Shown: positions 20,033 to 29,106, numbered from the stretch's first letter. The stretch is DNA of 64,000 nucleotides from Mycobacterium arosiense ATCC BAA-1401 = DSM 45069 (GCF_002086125.1 NZ_MVHG01000017.1:1-64000); one strand, 5' to 3'. Notes: generated by a model not told the origin, from the sequence alone. Numbers and translations: made by a program.

Positions 20033-21567
20033 ACCGCCGCCCGCGTGCCCATGTTCACGCCGTAGAACTGGTATTCGTCCGGCTTGACCGAACGGGTCGC
20101 CCGCCAGTATTCCCAGGTGTAACCGCCCCAGAGCACGGTGTTCTTGCCGTGCTCGTCCAGATACCAGCTGCTGCAGCCACCGCTGTTCCACACCGAGGGG
20201 CGCAGTCTGCGCTGCAGCTCGTCGTTGAATTTGTCCTGGGCGGCGCGGGTGGGGGCCAGCGCCTGTGCGCCCAGCTTGTCGCAGGTCGCGATCGCGTCTG
20301 CGACGTAACGAATTTGAGATTCGATCATGAACACCACCGAGTTGTGTCCCAGCCCGGTGTTGGGTCCCAGCAGGAAGAACAGGTTGGGCACGTCGGCGAC
20401 GGTGATGCCGCGGTGCGCGCCGATGCCCTCACGGTTCCACCGGTCCACCAGGTCCTCGCCGTGCAGGCCCTTGACCTGAACGTAGGTGTAGGAGTCGGTG
20501 ACGTGGAAGCCGGTGGCGTAGACGATGACGTCGGCGGGCCGGTGGATGCCGTCGGCGGTCACGATGCCGTCGGCGGTAATCCGTGCGATGTGGTCGGTGA
20601 CAAGTTCGGTCTTCGGATCGGCGACCGCGCCGTAATAGGTGGAGGAATTCAGGATTCGCTTGCAGCCGATGCGGTAATTCGGGATCAACTTGCGCCGCAA
20701 CTCCTTGTCCTTGACCGCCCGGCGAATGTTGTATTTGCAGTAGGACTCGATGAACCTGAGCAGGTTCGGCCGCTTGGTCATGCCGAAGGCCAGCGCCTCC
20801 TGCCCCCAGTAGATCGCGAGGCGGACCAGCGCGCGCAGCCCGGGCACGTTTTCCATGGCCCGGCGCACCGCCGGCGGAATCTCGGGGTTCGAACGCGGCA
20901 CCACCCACGGCGGAGTGCGTTGGTAGAGCGCAAGTTTGGCGACCTGCCCGACGATCTCCGGCACGATCTGGATCGCGCTCGCGCCGGTCCCGATGACGGC
21001 CACTCGCTTGCCGGTGAGGTCGACGGTGTGGTCCCACTCGGCGGAATGGAAAGCGGCGCCACGGAATTCGTCGCGGCCCTCGATGTCGGGGAAGGACGGG
21101 ACGTGCAGCGCGCCCGCACCCGAGATCAGGAACTGGGCGACGTATTCGCGCCCGTCGGCGGTGAACACGTGCCAGCGGTTCTCGTCATCGTCCCAGTGGG
21201 CTCGATCCACCAGCGAGTCGAACTCGATGTAGCGGCGCAGCCCATACTTCTCGGTGACGCCCTTGAGGTAGTCCCAGATCTCGGGCTGGAACGAGAACGG
21301 GTTCTTCCAGTCGGGCTTGGGCTCGAACGAGAACGAGTACAGGTGCGACGGGATGTCGCAGGCGCACCCGGGGTAGCTGTTGTCCCGCCAGGTGCCCCCG
21401 ATGTCGCCGGCCTTTTCCAGGATGACGAAGCCGACGCCCTGCTTCTGCAGCGCGATCGCCATCCCCAGACCGGAGAATCCGGTCCCGATGATCACGGCGC
21501 GCGTGTGCACGGGCTTCGAGGCGGTGGCCGCCGCAATGGTCTCGGTTTGTGTCACGACGTCGGTCAC
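20029..21567 (-). CDS. Baeyer-Villiger-type flavin monooxygenase, Rv3049c-like
   Basis: A 512-aa FAD/NADPH monooxygenase. The FAD-binding fingerprint is VIIGTGFSGLGMAIAL near residue 25, the Baeyer-Villiger motif is FRGAAFHSAEWDH (F-x-G-x3-H-x3-W), and the NADPH fold is VAVIGTGASAIQ. ATG-box DVIVYATGF is also present. It is expected to insert oxygen into ketones or oxidise heteroatoms, like EthA and other mycobacterial BVMOs. GTG 21567 start. Divergent upstream region carries a GATACCC/GGGTATC palindrome, and a TetR gene (Rv3050c-like) lies just upstream on the same strand. Confidence 0.93.
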   Translation of the reverse strand: MTDVVTQTETIAAATASKPVHTRAVIIGTGFSGLGMAIALQKQGVGFVILEKAGDIGGTWRDNSYPGCACDIPSHLYSFSFEPKPDWKNPFSFQPEIWDYLKGVTEKYGLRRYIEFDSLVDRAHWDDDENRWHVFTADGREYVAQFLISGAGALHVPSFPDIEGRDEFRGAAFHSAEWDHTVDLTGKRVAVIGTGASAIQIVPEIVGQVAKLALYQRTPPWVVPRSNPEIPPAVRRAMENVPGLRALVRLAIYWGQEALAFGMTKRPNLLRFIESYCKYNIRRAVKDKELRRKLIPNYRIGCKRILNSSTYYGAVADPKTELVTDHIARITADGIVTADGIHRPADVIVYATGFHVTDSYTYVQVKGLHGEDLVDRWNREGIGAHRGITVADVPNLFFLLGPNTGLGHNSVVFMIESQIRYVADAIATCDKLGAQALAPTRAAQDKFNDELQRRLRPSVWNSGGCSSWYLDEHGKNTVLWGGYTWEYWRATRSVKPDEYQFYGVNMGTRAAV

Positions 21568-21645
21568 GGTCGATCGGTCCTTCTGTTCAGGCGTGGCGCG
21601 GGTCGGCGTTAGCCGGCGTCTTCGGCTGCGCTCCTCGCCGACGCA

Positions 21646-21667
21646 GATACCCAGTACCCAGGGTATC
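21646..21667. promoter_or_regulatory. Inverted repeat upstream of the BVMO gene
   Basis: GATACCC at 21646-21652 and GGGTATC at 21661-21667 are perfect 7-bp arms; the inner TACCCAGGGTA is also palindromic. It lies 80-100 bp before the BVMO start and just after the adjacent TetR stop, so it is a candidate site for that regulator. Confidence 0.5.
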
Positions 21668-21720
21668 GGTTCGGACGAGTGTTATCGATGGCCACGGCGG
21701 TTGTCAACGCGGGAGCGCGC

Positions 21721-22449
21721 TCAGCCCGCGGCCGGCTTAACGGTGACCATGTCGTGAATCGGCAGGTCTGGATTCATCGTGATGCCCAGCGCCTCGGCGG
21801 TTCCGACGATGACCCCCATCATGATGGTGGTCAGGTGCGCGACGAACTGCTCGCGCGACATCAGCCGCGGGCTGTCCGGCTCGGGACCCAGCCACCACTC
21901 CGTGGCCGAGGCGGCGCAGCCGAACGCCGCGTTGCCGGCCAGTTCGACCGCCGCGTGGTCGAGTTCCATCTCGCGCAGCTCGTTGTCGAACATGTCGGCC
22001 ACGGCCAGGGTGATGCCGCGCCCCTCGTCGAGAATCTGGGGGCTGGCCGCCGAGCGGCCCTGGATGAACACGCGCAGCACGTTGGGGTGCTTGTCGATCA
22101 GGATCACGTACTCTTCGACGCTGCGCCGGATCACCTCGCGGGCCGAGTCGGTTTTCAGGTCGATGGACGCGAAGATCGCCGCCCACAGCATGTCGCGCAG
22201 CCGCTCCCCGATCGCCTGGAACAGATCGGACTTGTCGTGGAAGTGTCGGTAGATCTTCGGCTTGGCGGTGCCGGCCTCCTCGGCGATTTCTCGCACGGAC
22301 AGTTCGGGGCCGAGCCGGTCGATCGCGCGGAAGGCCGCGTCGACGATTTCGTTGCGCACTTTCTTGCGGTGCTCGCGCCAGCGCTCGCTGCGCGCGTCGA
22401 CCTTGGACCCGGGCTTGACGCTGGGGTGCGGTCGGGGAATTCTCACCAC
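21721..22449 (-). CDS. TetR family regulator, Rv3050c-like
   Basis: A 242-aa TetR regulator. A basic N-terminal arm of about 30 residues (KVDARSERWREHRKKVR) precedes the HTH (LSVREIAEEAGTAKPKIYRHF). The C-terminal domain includes EWWLGPEPDSPRLMSREQF, seen in the mycobacterial Rv3050c group. GTG 22449 is the start. It lies between nrdE and the BVMO gene, and by synteny and the nearby palindrome probably regulates the BVMO gene. It may read through from no other gene; nrdE is on the same strand but upstream by 61 bp. Confidence 0.88.
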   Translation of the reverse strand: MVRIPRPHPSVKPGSKVDARSERWREHRKKVRNEIVDAAFRAIDRLGPELSVREIAEEAGTAKPKIYRHFHDKSDLFQAIGERLRDMLWAAIFASIDLKTDSAREVIRRSVEEYVILIDKHPNVLRVFIQGRSAASPQILDEGRGITLAVADMFDNELREMELDHAAVELAGNAAFGCAASATEWWLGPEPDSPRLMSREQFVAHLTTIMMGVIVGTAEALGITMNPDLPIHDMVTVKPAAG

Positions 22450-22510
22450 CTAAAGCACCTTACCCCGTCGCGCCTTCTGACCTGGGCAGACTGCCCGATC
22501 GGCGCGAGGT

Positions 22511-24676
22511 TTAGAGCATGCAGGACACGCAGCCCTCGACTTCTGTTCCCTCCAAAGCCAGCTGACGAAGGCGGATGTAGTACAGCGTCTTGATGCCCTT
22601 GCGCCAGGCGTAGATCTGCGCCTTGTTCACGTCGCGGGTGGTGGCGGTGTCCTTGAAGAACAGCGTCAGGCTCAGCCCCTGGTCCACGTGCTGGGTGGCC
22701 GCGGCGTAGGTGTCGATGATCTTCTCGTAACCGATCTCGTAGGCGTCCTGGTAGTACTCCAGGTTGTCGTTGGTCAGGTACGGCGCCGGGTAGTAGACGC
22801 GGCCGATCTTGCCTTCCTTACGGATCTCGATCTTGCTGGCCACCGGGTGGATCGAGCTGGTCGAGTGGTTGATGTAGCTGATCGATCCGGTCGGCGGGAC
22901 GGCCTGCAGGTTCTGGTTATAGATGCCGTGCTGTTGCACCGACTTCTTCAGCCGCTGCCAATCCTCCTGCGTCGGAATGCGAATGCCCGCCTCGGCGAAG
23001 ATCTCTCGCACCCGCGGGGTGGCCGGCTCCCACACCCGCTCGGTGTACTTGTCGAAGAACTCACCCGAGGCGTACTTCGACTTCTCGAAGCCGCCGAACT
23101 TGATTCCCCGCTCGATCGCAATGCGGTTCGACGCGCGCAGCGCGTGGTAGAGCACGGTGTAGAAGTAGATGTTGGTGAAGTCGACACCTTCTTCTGAGCC
23201 ATAGTGGATGCGTTCGCGGGCCAGATAGCCGTGCAGGTTCATCTGGCCGAGCCCGATGGCATGAGACTCGTTGTTGCCCTGTTCGATTGAGGGCACCGAG
23301 GTGATATGCGTCTGATCGCTCACCGCCGTCAGCGCGCGGATCGCGACCTCGATGGTCTGCGCGAAGTCGGGCGAGTCCATCGTCTTGGCGATGTTCAGCG
23401 ACCCGAGGTTGCACGAAATGTCCTTGCCCACTTTGGCATACGACAAGTCATCGTTGAACACCGACGGCGTGGAGACCTGCAGGATCTCCGAGCACAAATT
23501 GGAGTGGGTGATCTTGCCGTCGATCGGGTTGGCCCGGTTCACCGTGTCCTCGAACATGATGTAGGGGTAGCCGGATTCGAACTGCAGCTCGGCCAGCGTC
23601 TGGAAGAACTCGCGGGCCTTGATCTTGGTCTTGCGGATGCGGGCGTCGTCGACCATCTCGTAGTACTTCTCGGTGACCGAGATGTCGGCGAACGGCAGAC
23701 CGTAGACCCGCTCGACGTCGTACGGCGAGAACAGATACATGTCCTCGTTCTTCTTGGCCAGCTCGAAGGTGATGTCGGGAATCACCACGCCCAAACTCAG
23801 CGTCTTGATGCGGATCTTCTCGTCGGCGTTCTCGCGCTTGGTGTCCAGGAACCGGTAGATGTCCGGGTGATGCGCGTGCAGGTACACCGCGCCGGCGCCC
23901 TGCCGCGCGCCGAGCTGGTTGGCGTAGGAGAAGGAGTCCTCGAGCAGCTTCATGATCGGGATGACGCCCGAGGACTGGTTCTCGATGTTTTTGATCGGGG
24001 CGCCGTGCTCGCGAATGTTGCTCAGCAGCAACGCAACTCCCCCGCCCCGCTTGGACAGCTGCAGCGCGGAGTTGATCGATCGCCCGATCGACTCCATGTT
24101 GTCCTCGATGCGCAGCAAAAAGCAGCTCACCGGTTCGCCGCGCTGTTTCTTGCCCGAGTTCAAAAACGTCGGGGTGGCCGGCTGGAATCGCCCGTCGATG
24201 ATCTCGTCGACGAGCTTTTCGGCCAGGACGGTGTCGCCGGCGGCCAGCGTCAGCGCCACCATGACCACGCGGTCCTCGAAGCGCTCCAGGTAACGCTTGC
24301 CGTCGAACGTCTTCAGCGTGTAGGAGGTGTAGTACTTGAAGGCGCCCAAAAACGTCGGGAACCGAAACTTCTTGGCGTAGGCGCGGTCCAGGAGCGTCTT
24401 GACGAAGTTGCGGCTGTACTGGTCGAGAACCTCACGCTCGTAATAGTTCTCCTTGATCAGGTAGTCGAGCTTCTCGTCCTGATTGTGGAAGAACACCGTG
24501 TTCTGGTTGACGTGCTGCAGGAAGTACTGATGCGCGGCCTCGCGGTCCTTGTCGAACTGAATCTTGCCGTCCGCGTCGTACAGATTCAGCATCGCGTTGA
24601 GCGCGTGATAATCCGTCTCCCCCGGCAACGCGTGGGCTCCGGTGGTTACAGGCTCTGCAGCGACGGTTGGTGACAC
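22511..24676 (-). CDS. nrdE: Class Ib ribonucleotide reductase alpha subunit
   Basis: A 721-aa catalytic subunit that reduces ribonucleoside diphosphates. Recognisable are the substrate-site Cys in [13 protein letters not shown], the [12 protein letters not shown] segment with the partner Cys, the [18 protein letters not shown] loop and the C-terminal redox CVSCML. GTG 24676 has AAGGAA upstream and begins [10 protein letters not shown]; the frame stays open to 25129 only because it runs antiparallel in register across nrdI. It overlaps nrdI by 31 bp, so nrdH-nrdI-nrdE is one operon. Confidence 0.96.
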   Translation of the reverse strand: MSPTVAAEPVTTGAHALPGETDYHALNAMLNLYDADGKIQFDKDREAAHQYFLQHVNQNTVFFHNQDEKLDYLIKENYYEREVLDQYSRNFVKTLLDRAYAKKFRFPTFLGAFKYYTSYTLKTFDGKRYLERFEDRVVMVALTLAAGDTVLAEKLVDEIIDGRFQPATPTFLNSGKKQRGEPVSCFLLRIEDNMESIGRSINSALQLSKRGGGVALLLSNIREHGAPIKNIENQSSGVIPIMKLLEDSFSYANQLGARQGAGAVYLHAHHPDIYRFLDTKRENADEKIRIKTLSLGVVIPDITFELAKKNEDMYLFSPYDVERVYGLPFADISVTEKYYEMVDDARIRKTKIKAREFFQTLAELQFESGYPYIMFEDTVNRANPIDGKITHSNLCSEILQVSTPSVFNDDLSYAKVGKDISCNLGSLNIAKTMDSPDFAQTIEVAIRALTAVSDQTHITSVPSIEQGNNESHAIGLGQMNLHGYLARERIHYGSEEGVDFTNIYFYTVLYHALRASNRIAIERGIKFGGFEKSKYASGEFFDKYTERVWEPATPRVREIFAEAGIRIPTQEDWQRLKKSVQQHGIYNQNLQAVPPTGSISYINHSTSSIHPVASKIEIRKEGKIGRVYYPAPYLTNDNLEYYQDAYEIGYEKIIDTYAAATQHVDQGLSLTLFFKDTATTRDVNKAQIYAWRKGIKTLYYIRLRQLALEGTEVEGCVSCML

Positions 24677-25149
24677 GTCTGTTCCTTCCAGAAATCGGCT
24701 AAGCCCGCGCGGACGGCTTCCACGTCGTCTTGGGTTCCCATGAGTTCGAAGCGGTAGAGGTACGGAACGCCGCACTTGCGCGAGATCACGTTGCCCGCGT
24801 AGGCGAATTCGGCGCCGAAGTTGTTGTTGCCCGCGGCGATGACGCCGCGGATCAACGACCGGTTGTGCTCGTTGTTCAAAAAGGCGATGACCTGCTTGGG
24901 GACGTACCCGCCGGCGTTGAGGTCGGGGGTGGCCCGGCCTCCGCCGTAAGTGGGCAGGACGAGGACGTAGGGCTGGTCCACCTCGATGCGGCCATGCAGG
25001 GGAATCCGCGTGGCGGGGATCCCCAGCTTCTCCACGAAGCGGTGGGTGTTCTCCGACACCGAAGAGAAATAGACCACTGGCGATCGCAGGCGCGGCGCAA
25101 CCGGGCGAAGCGGGTCGCCATTCGTCCAACCTGGGTTGCGCGACTGCAC
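24646..25149 (-). CDS. nrdI: NrdI flavodoxin-like protein
   Basis: A 167-aa flavodoxin-like protein that helps assemble the dimanganese-tyrosyl radical of NrdF. Flavin loops are visible as [26 protein letters not shown] and [12 protein letters not shown] 25149 is supported by a strong AGGAGG site six bases upstream, though it adds about 20 residues to the core domain. It lies 27 bp after nrdH and overlaps nrdE by 31 bp. Confidence 0.95.
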   Translation of the reverse strand: MQSRNPGWTNGDPLRPVAPRLRSPVVYFSSVSENTHRFVEKLGIPATRIPLHGRIEVDQPYVLVLPTYGGGRATPDLNAGGYVPKQVIAFLNNEHNRSLIRGVIAAGNNNFGAEFAYAGNVISRKCGVPYLYRFELMGTQDDVEAVRAGLADFWKEQTCHQPSLQSL

Positions 25150-25176
25150 CGCAACCTCCTTACCCGACGTCTTGCC

Positions 25177-25416
25177 TTACGCGCTCAGTTCCGCCGCGGA
25201 GAGCGCCTTGATGCGGTCCGGCCGGAAACCCGACCAATGCTCGTTACCGGCCACCACGACGGGGGCCTGCAGGTATCCCAGGGCCATCACGTAGTCACGC
25301 GCCTCGGCGTCCAGCGAGATGTCGACCTTTTCGTAGGCGATGCCCTGCTTGTCCAGCGCCTTGTAGGTGGCGCTGCACTGCACACATGCCGGCTTGGTGT
25401 ACACGGTGATGCTCAT
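25177..25416 (-). CDS. nrdH: NrdH glutaredoxin-like electron donor
   Basis: A 79-aa NrdH-redoxin, the hydrogen donor of the class Ib enzyme. The active site is CVQC at residues 11-14 and the thioredoxin-reductase-type tail WSGFRPDRIKAL is present. ATG 25416 is preceded by AAAGGAGCGG, a good ribosome site; upstream frame extension to 25461 is not supported. It heads the nrdHIE operon; paired NrdR-like boxes lie about 200-250 bp upstream, implying a long leader. Confidence 0.95.
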   Translation of the reverse strand: MSITVYTKPACVQCSATYKALDKQGIAYEKVDISLDAEARDYVMALGYLQAPVVVAGNEHWSGFRPDRIKALSAAELSA

Positions 25417-25618
25417 AGAACGCCGCTCCTTTGTGGAAGAGGGGACCCGATGGACTGGCAACTACTTTTGGACTGCGTCATTGCTAGGTTCAGCGATCCG
25501 TCAGGCCCCGTGATTCCCGTCGTGCGGCGGTCGAGGTCGAACGACCCGTGGGCGCCGATGTCGGGTGGGTCGCCGAGCCTGGCTGGCTTGGCGGTCCCGG
25601 GATCTGCCGGTGCTCGAA

Positions 25619-25634
25619 ACACTACACCTAGTGG
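25619..25634 (-). promoter_or_regulatory. NrdR-like box A upstream of nrdHIE
   Basis: ACACTACACCTAGTGG fits ACACWANNNNTWGTGT at 11 of 12 defined positions. It is the better of two boxes and overlaps the likely promoter of nrdH. Confidence 0.65.
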
Positions 25635-25650
25635 GTGACAAGTTGTCGAG

Positions 25651-25666
25651 ATACAAGATGTTCTGA
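25651..25666 (-). promoter_or_regulatory. Degenerate NrdR-like box B upstream of nrdHIE
   Basis: ATACAAGATGTTCTGA matches about 9 of 12 consensus positions. Its start is exactly 32 bp from box A, the same offset as the two boxes before nrdF2; the shared spacing is the main support. Confidence 0.45.
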
Positions 25667-25830
25667 ATAACAATTTTGAAATTCCCTGGTCGTGAGCCCT
25701 GTCGGCGGATGGATCTGGACGCCCGCTCGGCGTGTCGCAGATCACACGCCGCAGCGGAGGCACCGCTACGGATTGGTATAGCAGCGACCACCGACAACAC
25801 CGCCGACGGCGACGGGCCCACCCCTGAGCT

Positions 25831-25865
25831 AGCAAAGCCGCCAGGCGGAGCTGGCGGCTTCTGCT
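25831..25865 (-). terminator. Hairpin terminator downstream of the FMN reductase gene
   Basis: AAGCCGCCAG and CTGGCGGCTT form a 10-bp GC-rich stem with a GCGGAG loop, extended by AGCA/TGCT. On the minus strand it is followed by TTTGCT and lies 58 bp after the stop at 25923. Confidence 0.65.
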
Positions 25866-25922
25866 ATTCGGTTATGGCAACCGCGCTGGTCGCCCGGCGA
25901 GCGGCTTGTTGGCTTCCGTCAA

Positions 25923-26477
25923 TCAGCCGACCTCGGCGGCCAGCTTGCCGACCGCGTCGCGCACGTTCGCCGACAGCTCGGCGTGCTCGGCGGGGGCCTT
26001 GCCCGCCAAAGTCTTGAACGGCACCGACAGCTTGATCGCCTCGACCACTCGCGCGCCGGCGATGCCGAAGGACTTGCGGGTGTCGTCGTGCGCCCACACC
26101 CCGCCGTACTGGCCGAAAGATCCCCCGATGACCGCCAGGGGCTTGCCTTTCAGAGCGCCGTCGCCGAACGGGCGCGACAGCCAGTCGATCGCGTTCTTGA
26201 CGACGGCCGGGTAGCTGCCGTTGTACTCCGGAGTGACCACCAGGGCGGCGTCGGTGTCGGCAGCCGCGGCGCGCAGCGCGGCCACCGGGGCCAGCGGCGG
26301 CGCGTCGGCGGTCATCGCGTCATCGATCTCCTCGTTGTAGAACGGCAGTTCACCGAGGCCTTCGAAGATCGTGACGGTTACGTCGTCGGCGGCGACCGCT
26401 GCCGCCAATTCGGCGATCTGGCGGTTGATCGACGCGGCCCGCAGGCTTCCCACCAACGCCAAGACTTTGATAGCCAC
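25923..26477 (-). CDS. NADPH-dependent FMN reductase, Rv3054c-like
   Basis: A 184-aa flavodoxin-like NAD(P)H:FMN or quinone reductase. It opens with IKVLALVGSLRAASINRQIA, and carries TPEYNGSYPAVVKNAIDWLSRP and VIGGSFGQYGG, the flavin-binding signatures of this family. GTG 26477 gives the standard short N-terminus and has AAGGGAA upstream; ATG 26510 would add 11 residues and would be nearly leaderless if TATAGT at 26532-26537 is the -10 element. It is divergent from a TetR gene and shares the operator at 26523-26544. Likely used against quinone or redox stress. Confidence 0.88.
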   Translation of the reverse strand: MAIKVLALVGSLRAASINRQIAELAAAVAADDVTVTIFEGLGELPFYNEEIDDAMTADAPPLAPVAALRAAAADTDAALVVTPEYNGSYPAVVKNAIDWLSRPFGDGALKGKPLAVIGGSFGQYGGVWAHDDTRKSFGIAGARVVEAIKLSVPFKTLAGKAPAEHAELSANVRDAVGKLAAEVG

Positions 26478-26522
26478 TGTTTTCCAGTTCCCTTCGATCG
26501 TTGTGTACATCGTCGCACGGCC

Positions 26523-26544
26523 AAACCGGACTATAGTCCGATTT
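26523..26544. promoter_or_regulatory. Palindromic operator between FMN reductase and TetR genes
   Basis: The 14-bp perfect palindrome CGGACTATAGTCCG (26527-26540) is extended by AAA/TTT arms. Its centre reads TATAGT on both strands, a good -10 hexamer in each direction, so repressor would cover both promoters. Confidence 0.72.
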
Positions 26545-26569
26545 ATTCCGGCGGCGTTACAGTGCAGGA

Positions 26570-27178
26570 ATGAGCGAGCGGTCCGGTGAGTTGCACGTGT
26601 TCGCGCCCCAGGTGGTGCACCAGGAACGGGGCGACGCGGCACGCAACCGGGCCCTGCTCCTCCAGGCTGCCCGAAACCTGGTCGCCGAGCGCGGCGCCGA
26701 CGCCGTCACCACCGACGACATCGCCGCGGCCGCCGGAGTCGGCAAGGGCACGCTGTTCCGCCGCTTCGGCAGCCGGGCCGGCCTGATGATAGTGCTGCTC
26801 GACGAAGACGAGCAGGCCGTTCAACAGGCGTTCCTGTTCGGTCCGCCGCCCCTGGGGCCCGGCGCCCCACCGACGGACCGGCTGGTCGCGTTCGGCCGCG
26901 AGCGGATCCGCTTCGCTCACGACCATCGCGAACTGCTGTCCGCGGCGAATCGCGACCCGCAGCACCGGCACAACGCACCGGCCATGGTGTTGCGCACGCA
27001 CGTGCGGATGTTGCTCAAGGCGGCCGATTCCACCGGCGACCTCGATGCCCAGACCGACGCGTTGCTCGCGCTGCTGGACGTGGACTACGTCGAGCATCAA
27101 CTGGCCGAGGGTGGTCACACGCTGGCGACGTTGGGCGACGCGTGGGAGAGTCTGGCCCGCAAGCTGTGCGGGCGGTGA
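26570..27178 (+). CDS. TetR family regulator, Rv3055-like
   Basis: A 202-aa TetR regulator. The DNA-binding part is VTTDDIAAAAGVGKGTLFRRFGSRAGL near residues 46-72; the remainder is ligand domain with a LLALLDVDYVEHQL segment. ATG 26570 is used. The divergent palindrome with built-in -10 elements is the evident operator, so it likely represses itself and the FMN reductase gene. Its TGA overlaps the dinB2 GTG (GTGA), giving a TetR-dinB2 operon and linking the polymerase to this regulator. Confidence 0.9.
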   Translation: MSERSGELHVFAPQVVHQERGDAARNRALLLQAARNLVAERGADAVTTDDIAAAAGVGKGTLFRRFGSRAGLMIVLLDEDEQAVQQAFLFGPPPLGPGAPPTDRLVAFGRERIRFAHDHRELLSAANRDPQHRHNAPAMVLRTHVRMLLKAADSTGDLDAQTDALLALLDVDYVEHQLAEGGHTLATLGDAWESLARKLCGR

Positions 27179-28230
27179 ACGCCACGAATTGGGTTCTGCA
27201 CGTCGACCTCGATCAGTTTCTGGCCTCGGTCGAGTTGCGCCGCCATCCCGAGTTGGCCGGGCTGCCAGTCATCGTCGGTGGCAGCGGCGACCCGAACGAA
27301 CCGCGCAAGGTCGTCACCTGCGCCTCGTACGAGGCCCGGGAGTTCGGTGTGCGAGCGGGCATGCCGCTGCGCGCCGCCGCCCGCCGCTGCCCCGATGCCA
27401 CCTTCCTGCCCTCGGATCCGGCCGCCTACGACGCGGCGTCCGATCAGGTGATGGGGGTGCTGCGCGATCTGGGCCATCCAGTCGAAGTATGGGGCTGGGA
27501 CGAGGCCTATGTCGCGGTGACGGCGCGGGATCCCGGCGAGGTCGCCGAGCAGATCCGCAGCGTCATCTCCACCGAAACCGGGCTGTCCTGCTCGGTCGGC
27601 ATCAGCGACAACAAGCAGCGCGCCAAGGTCGCCACCGGATTCGCGAAACCGGGCGGCATTTTCGTGCTGACCGACGCGAACTGGATGCCGGTGATGGCCG
27701 AGCGACCCGTCCACGCGCTATGGGGCGTGGGCCCCAAGACGGCGAAAAAGCTTGCCGAACTTGACATTACGACGGTGTGGCAACTGGCCCACTGCGACGC
27801 TGAGCTGCTGACGTCGACGTTCGGCCCCCGCACCGGGCTGTGGCTGCTACTGCTGGCCAAGGGCGGCGGCGACAGCCACGTCAGCGCCGAGCCGTGGGTG
27901 CCGCGCTCGCGCAGCCACGTAGTCACCTTCCCGCGCGATCTCACCGATCGCCCCGAAATGGACGCGGCCGTAACTGATTTGGCCGAACAGGCGCTGACGG
28001 ATGTGTTGGCGGCGGGCCGGGTGGTGACCCGGGTGGCGGTCACCGTGCGAACCACGACCTTCTACACGCGCACCAAGATTCGCAAGCTCGACGCGCCCAG
28101 CACCGACCGCGACGTCATCGTGGCCGCGGCCCTTCGGGTCCTCGACCTATTCGAGCTCGACCGGCCGGTCCGATTGCTGGGGGTGCGCCTCGAGCTGGTC
28201 ATGCCGGACCAGCGGCGGGCCGGGCCGTAG
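27175..28230 (+). CDS. dinB2: Y-family DNA polymerase IV, DinB2/DinP type
   Basis: A 351-aa translesion polymerase. Metal-binding motifs are HVDLDQFLASVE near the N-terminus and GWDEAYVAV; the latter replaces the usual S-x-DE motif but keeps Asp-Glu. Thumb HhH segment GVGPKTAKKLAEL and a C-terminal little-finger domain follow. GTG 27175 overlaps the TetR stop by four bases and gives the right N-terminus. No SOS-type box was noticed at its own start since it is translationally coupled. The last 84 bp overlap the convergent SDR gene. Confidence 0.92.
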   Translation: MNATNWVLHVDLDQFLASVELRRHPELAGLPVIVGGSGDPNEPRKVVTCASYEAREFGVRAGMPLRAAARRCPDATFLPSDPAAYDAASDQVMGVLRDLGHPVEVWGWDEAYVAVTARDPGEVAEQIRSVISTETGLSCSVGISDNKQRAKVATGFAKPGGIFVLTDANWMPVMAERPVHALWGVGPKTAKKLAELDITTVWQLAHCDAELLTSTFGPRTGLWLLLLAKGGGDSHVSAEPWVPRSRSHVVTFPRDLTDRPEMDAAVTDLAEQALTDVLAAGRVVTRVAVTVRTTTFYTRTKIRKLDAPSTDRDVIVAAALRVLDLFELDRPVRLLGVRLELVMPDQRRAGP

Positions 28231-29076
28231 CGCCCGGGTGAAGATCAGGTTCACCTGGCGCATCGCGACGCTATAGGGCCACCACGCAAGCCTTTTGAAC
28301 GCATAGAACGCGCGGATGTCGGCCGAGGTGTAGATCAGGTATCGGTTCTTGGCCACCCCGGCCAGGATTTTGTCGGCGGCCCTCTCCGGCGACACCGCGT
28401 GGCCGGCGAACCGCCGCACCCACCGCGCAACATCGGGGTCTTCGCGGTCCACCCCCGCGATCTCCACGGTGTTCACCAACGGGGTGTTTACCGCGCCCGG
28501 CACCACCACCGACACGCCTATGCGGTGGCGGGCCAGGTCGAAGCGCAGCACCTCCGACAGGCCGCGCAATCCGTACTTGCTGGCGCTGTAGGCGGCGTGC
28601 CACGGCAGGGCCACCAGCCCGGCCGCCGAGGACACGTTGACCAGATGCCCGCCGCGCTTGGCCGCCACCATTGGCGGGACGAACGTCTCGATGACGTGGA
28701 TCGGGCCCATCAGGTTGATGTCGATCATCTTGCGCCACTGCTCGTGGGTGAGCCGGTCGACGGTGCCCCACGCCGAGACGCCGGCGATGTTCGCCACGAC
28801 GTCCATGCTCGGATGTGCGGCGTGGATGTCGGCCGCGAAAGCCGCCACCTGGTCATAGTCGGCGATGTCCAGGGCCCGGTGCTCGGCGACCTGACCGCCC
28901 AGCGCGCGCGCGTCGGCCGCGGTCTGCTCCAGACCATCGCGGTCCCGGTCGGTCAGATAGAGTTCGGCGCCCTGCGCGGCCAGCCGTAAAGCCGTGGCAC
29001 GCCCGATGCCGCTGGCCGCACCGGTGACGAGGCACCGCTTCCCCGCAAAAGACCGCCTGGATCTCCTCTGCGCCAT
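28147..29076 (-). CDS. Short-chain dehydrogenase, Rv3057c-like
   Basis: A 309-aa classical SDR. It has LVTGAASGIGRATALRL, NIAGVSAWG, VSSAAGLVALPWHAAYSASKYGLRG (catalytic Ser, Tyr and Lys) and a C-terminal extension with YTSADIRAFYAFKR seen in lipid-active mycobacterial SDRs. The last 28 residues are encoded antisense to the end of dinB2, so this tail is constrained by, or a by-product of, the overlap. ATG 29076. It lies 30 bp from the TetR gene stop on the same strand and is probably cotranscribed with it. Confidence 0.9.
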   Translation of the reverse strand: MAQRRSRRSFAGKRCLVTGAASGIGRATALRLAAQGAELYLTDRDRDGLEQTAADARALGGQVAEHRALDIADYDQVAAFAADIHAAHPSMDVVANIAGVSAWGTVDRLTHEQWRKMIDINLMGPIHVIETFVPPMVAAKRGGHLVNVSSAAGLVALPWHAAYSASKYGLRGLSEVLRFDLARHRIGVSVVVPGAVNTPLVNTVEIAGVDREDPDVARWVRRFAGHAVSPERAADKILAGVAKNRYLIYTSADIRAFYAFKRLAWWPYSVAMRQVNLIFTRALRPGPPLVRHDQLEAHPQQSDRPVELE

Positions 29077-29106
29077 GGCGGTGACGATACCGGCGGTACC
29101 ACCGCC

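Larger units (their letters stand above)
25417..25922. other. Intergenic region between nrdH and the FMN reductase gene
   Basis: About 500 bp without a convincing gene. It holds two NrdR-like boxes (25619-25666) inside a short AT-richer stretch, a roughly 200-bp leader region for nrdH, and a strong hairpin terminator at 25831-25865 for the gene at 25923-26477. No small ORF with a ribosome site was found. Confidence 0.6.

Noticed and set aside
22511..25129. A continuous 872-codon minus-strand frame running from nrdE through the nrdI region
   Set aside because: Only residues from 24676 on match NrdE; the upstream 151 codons are an Arg/Pro-rich out-of-frame reading of nrdI, which has its own good ribosome site.
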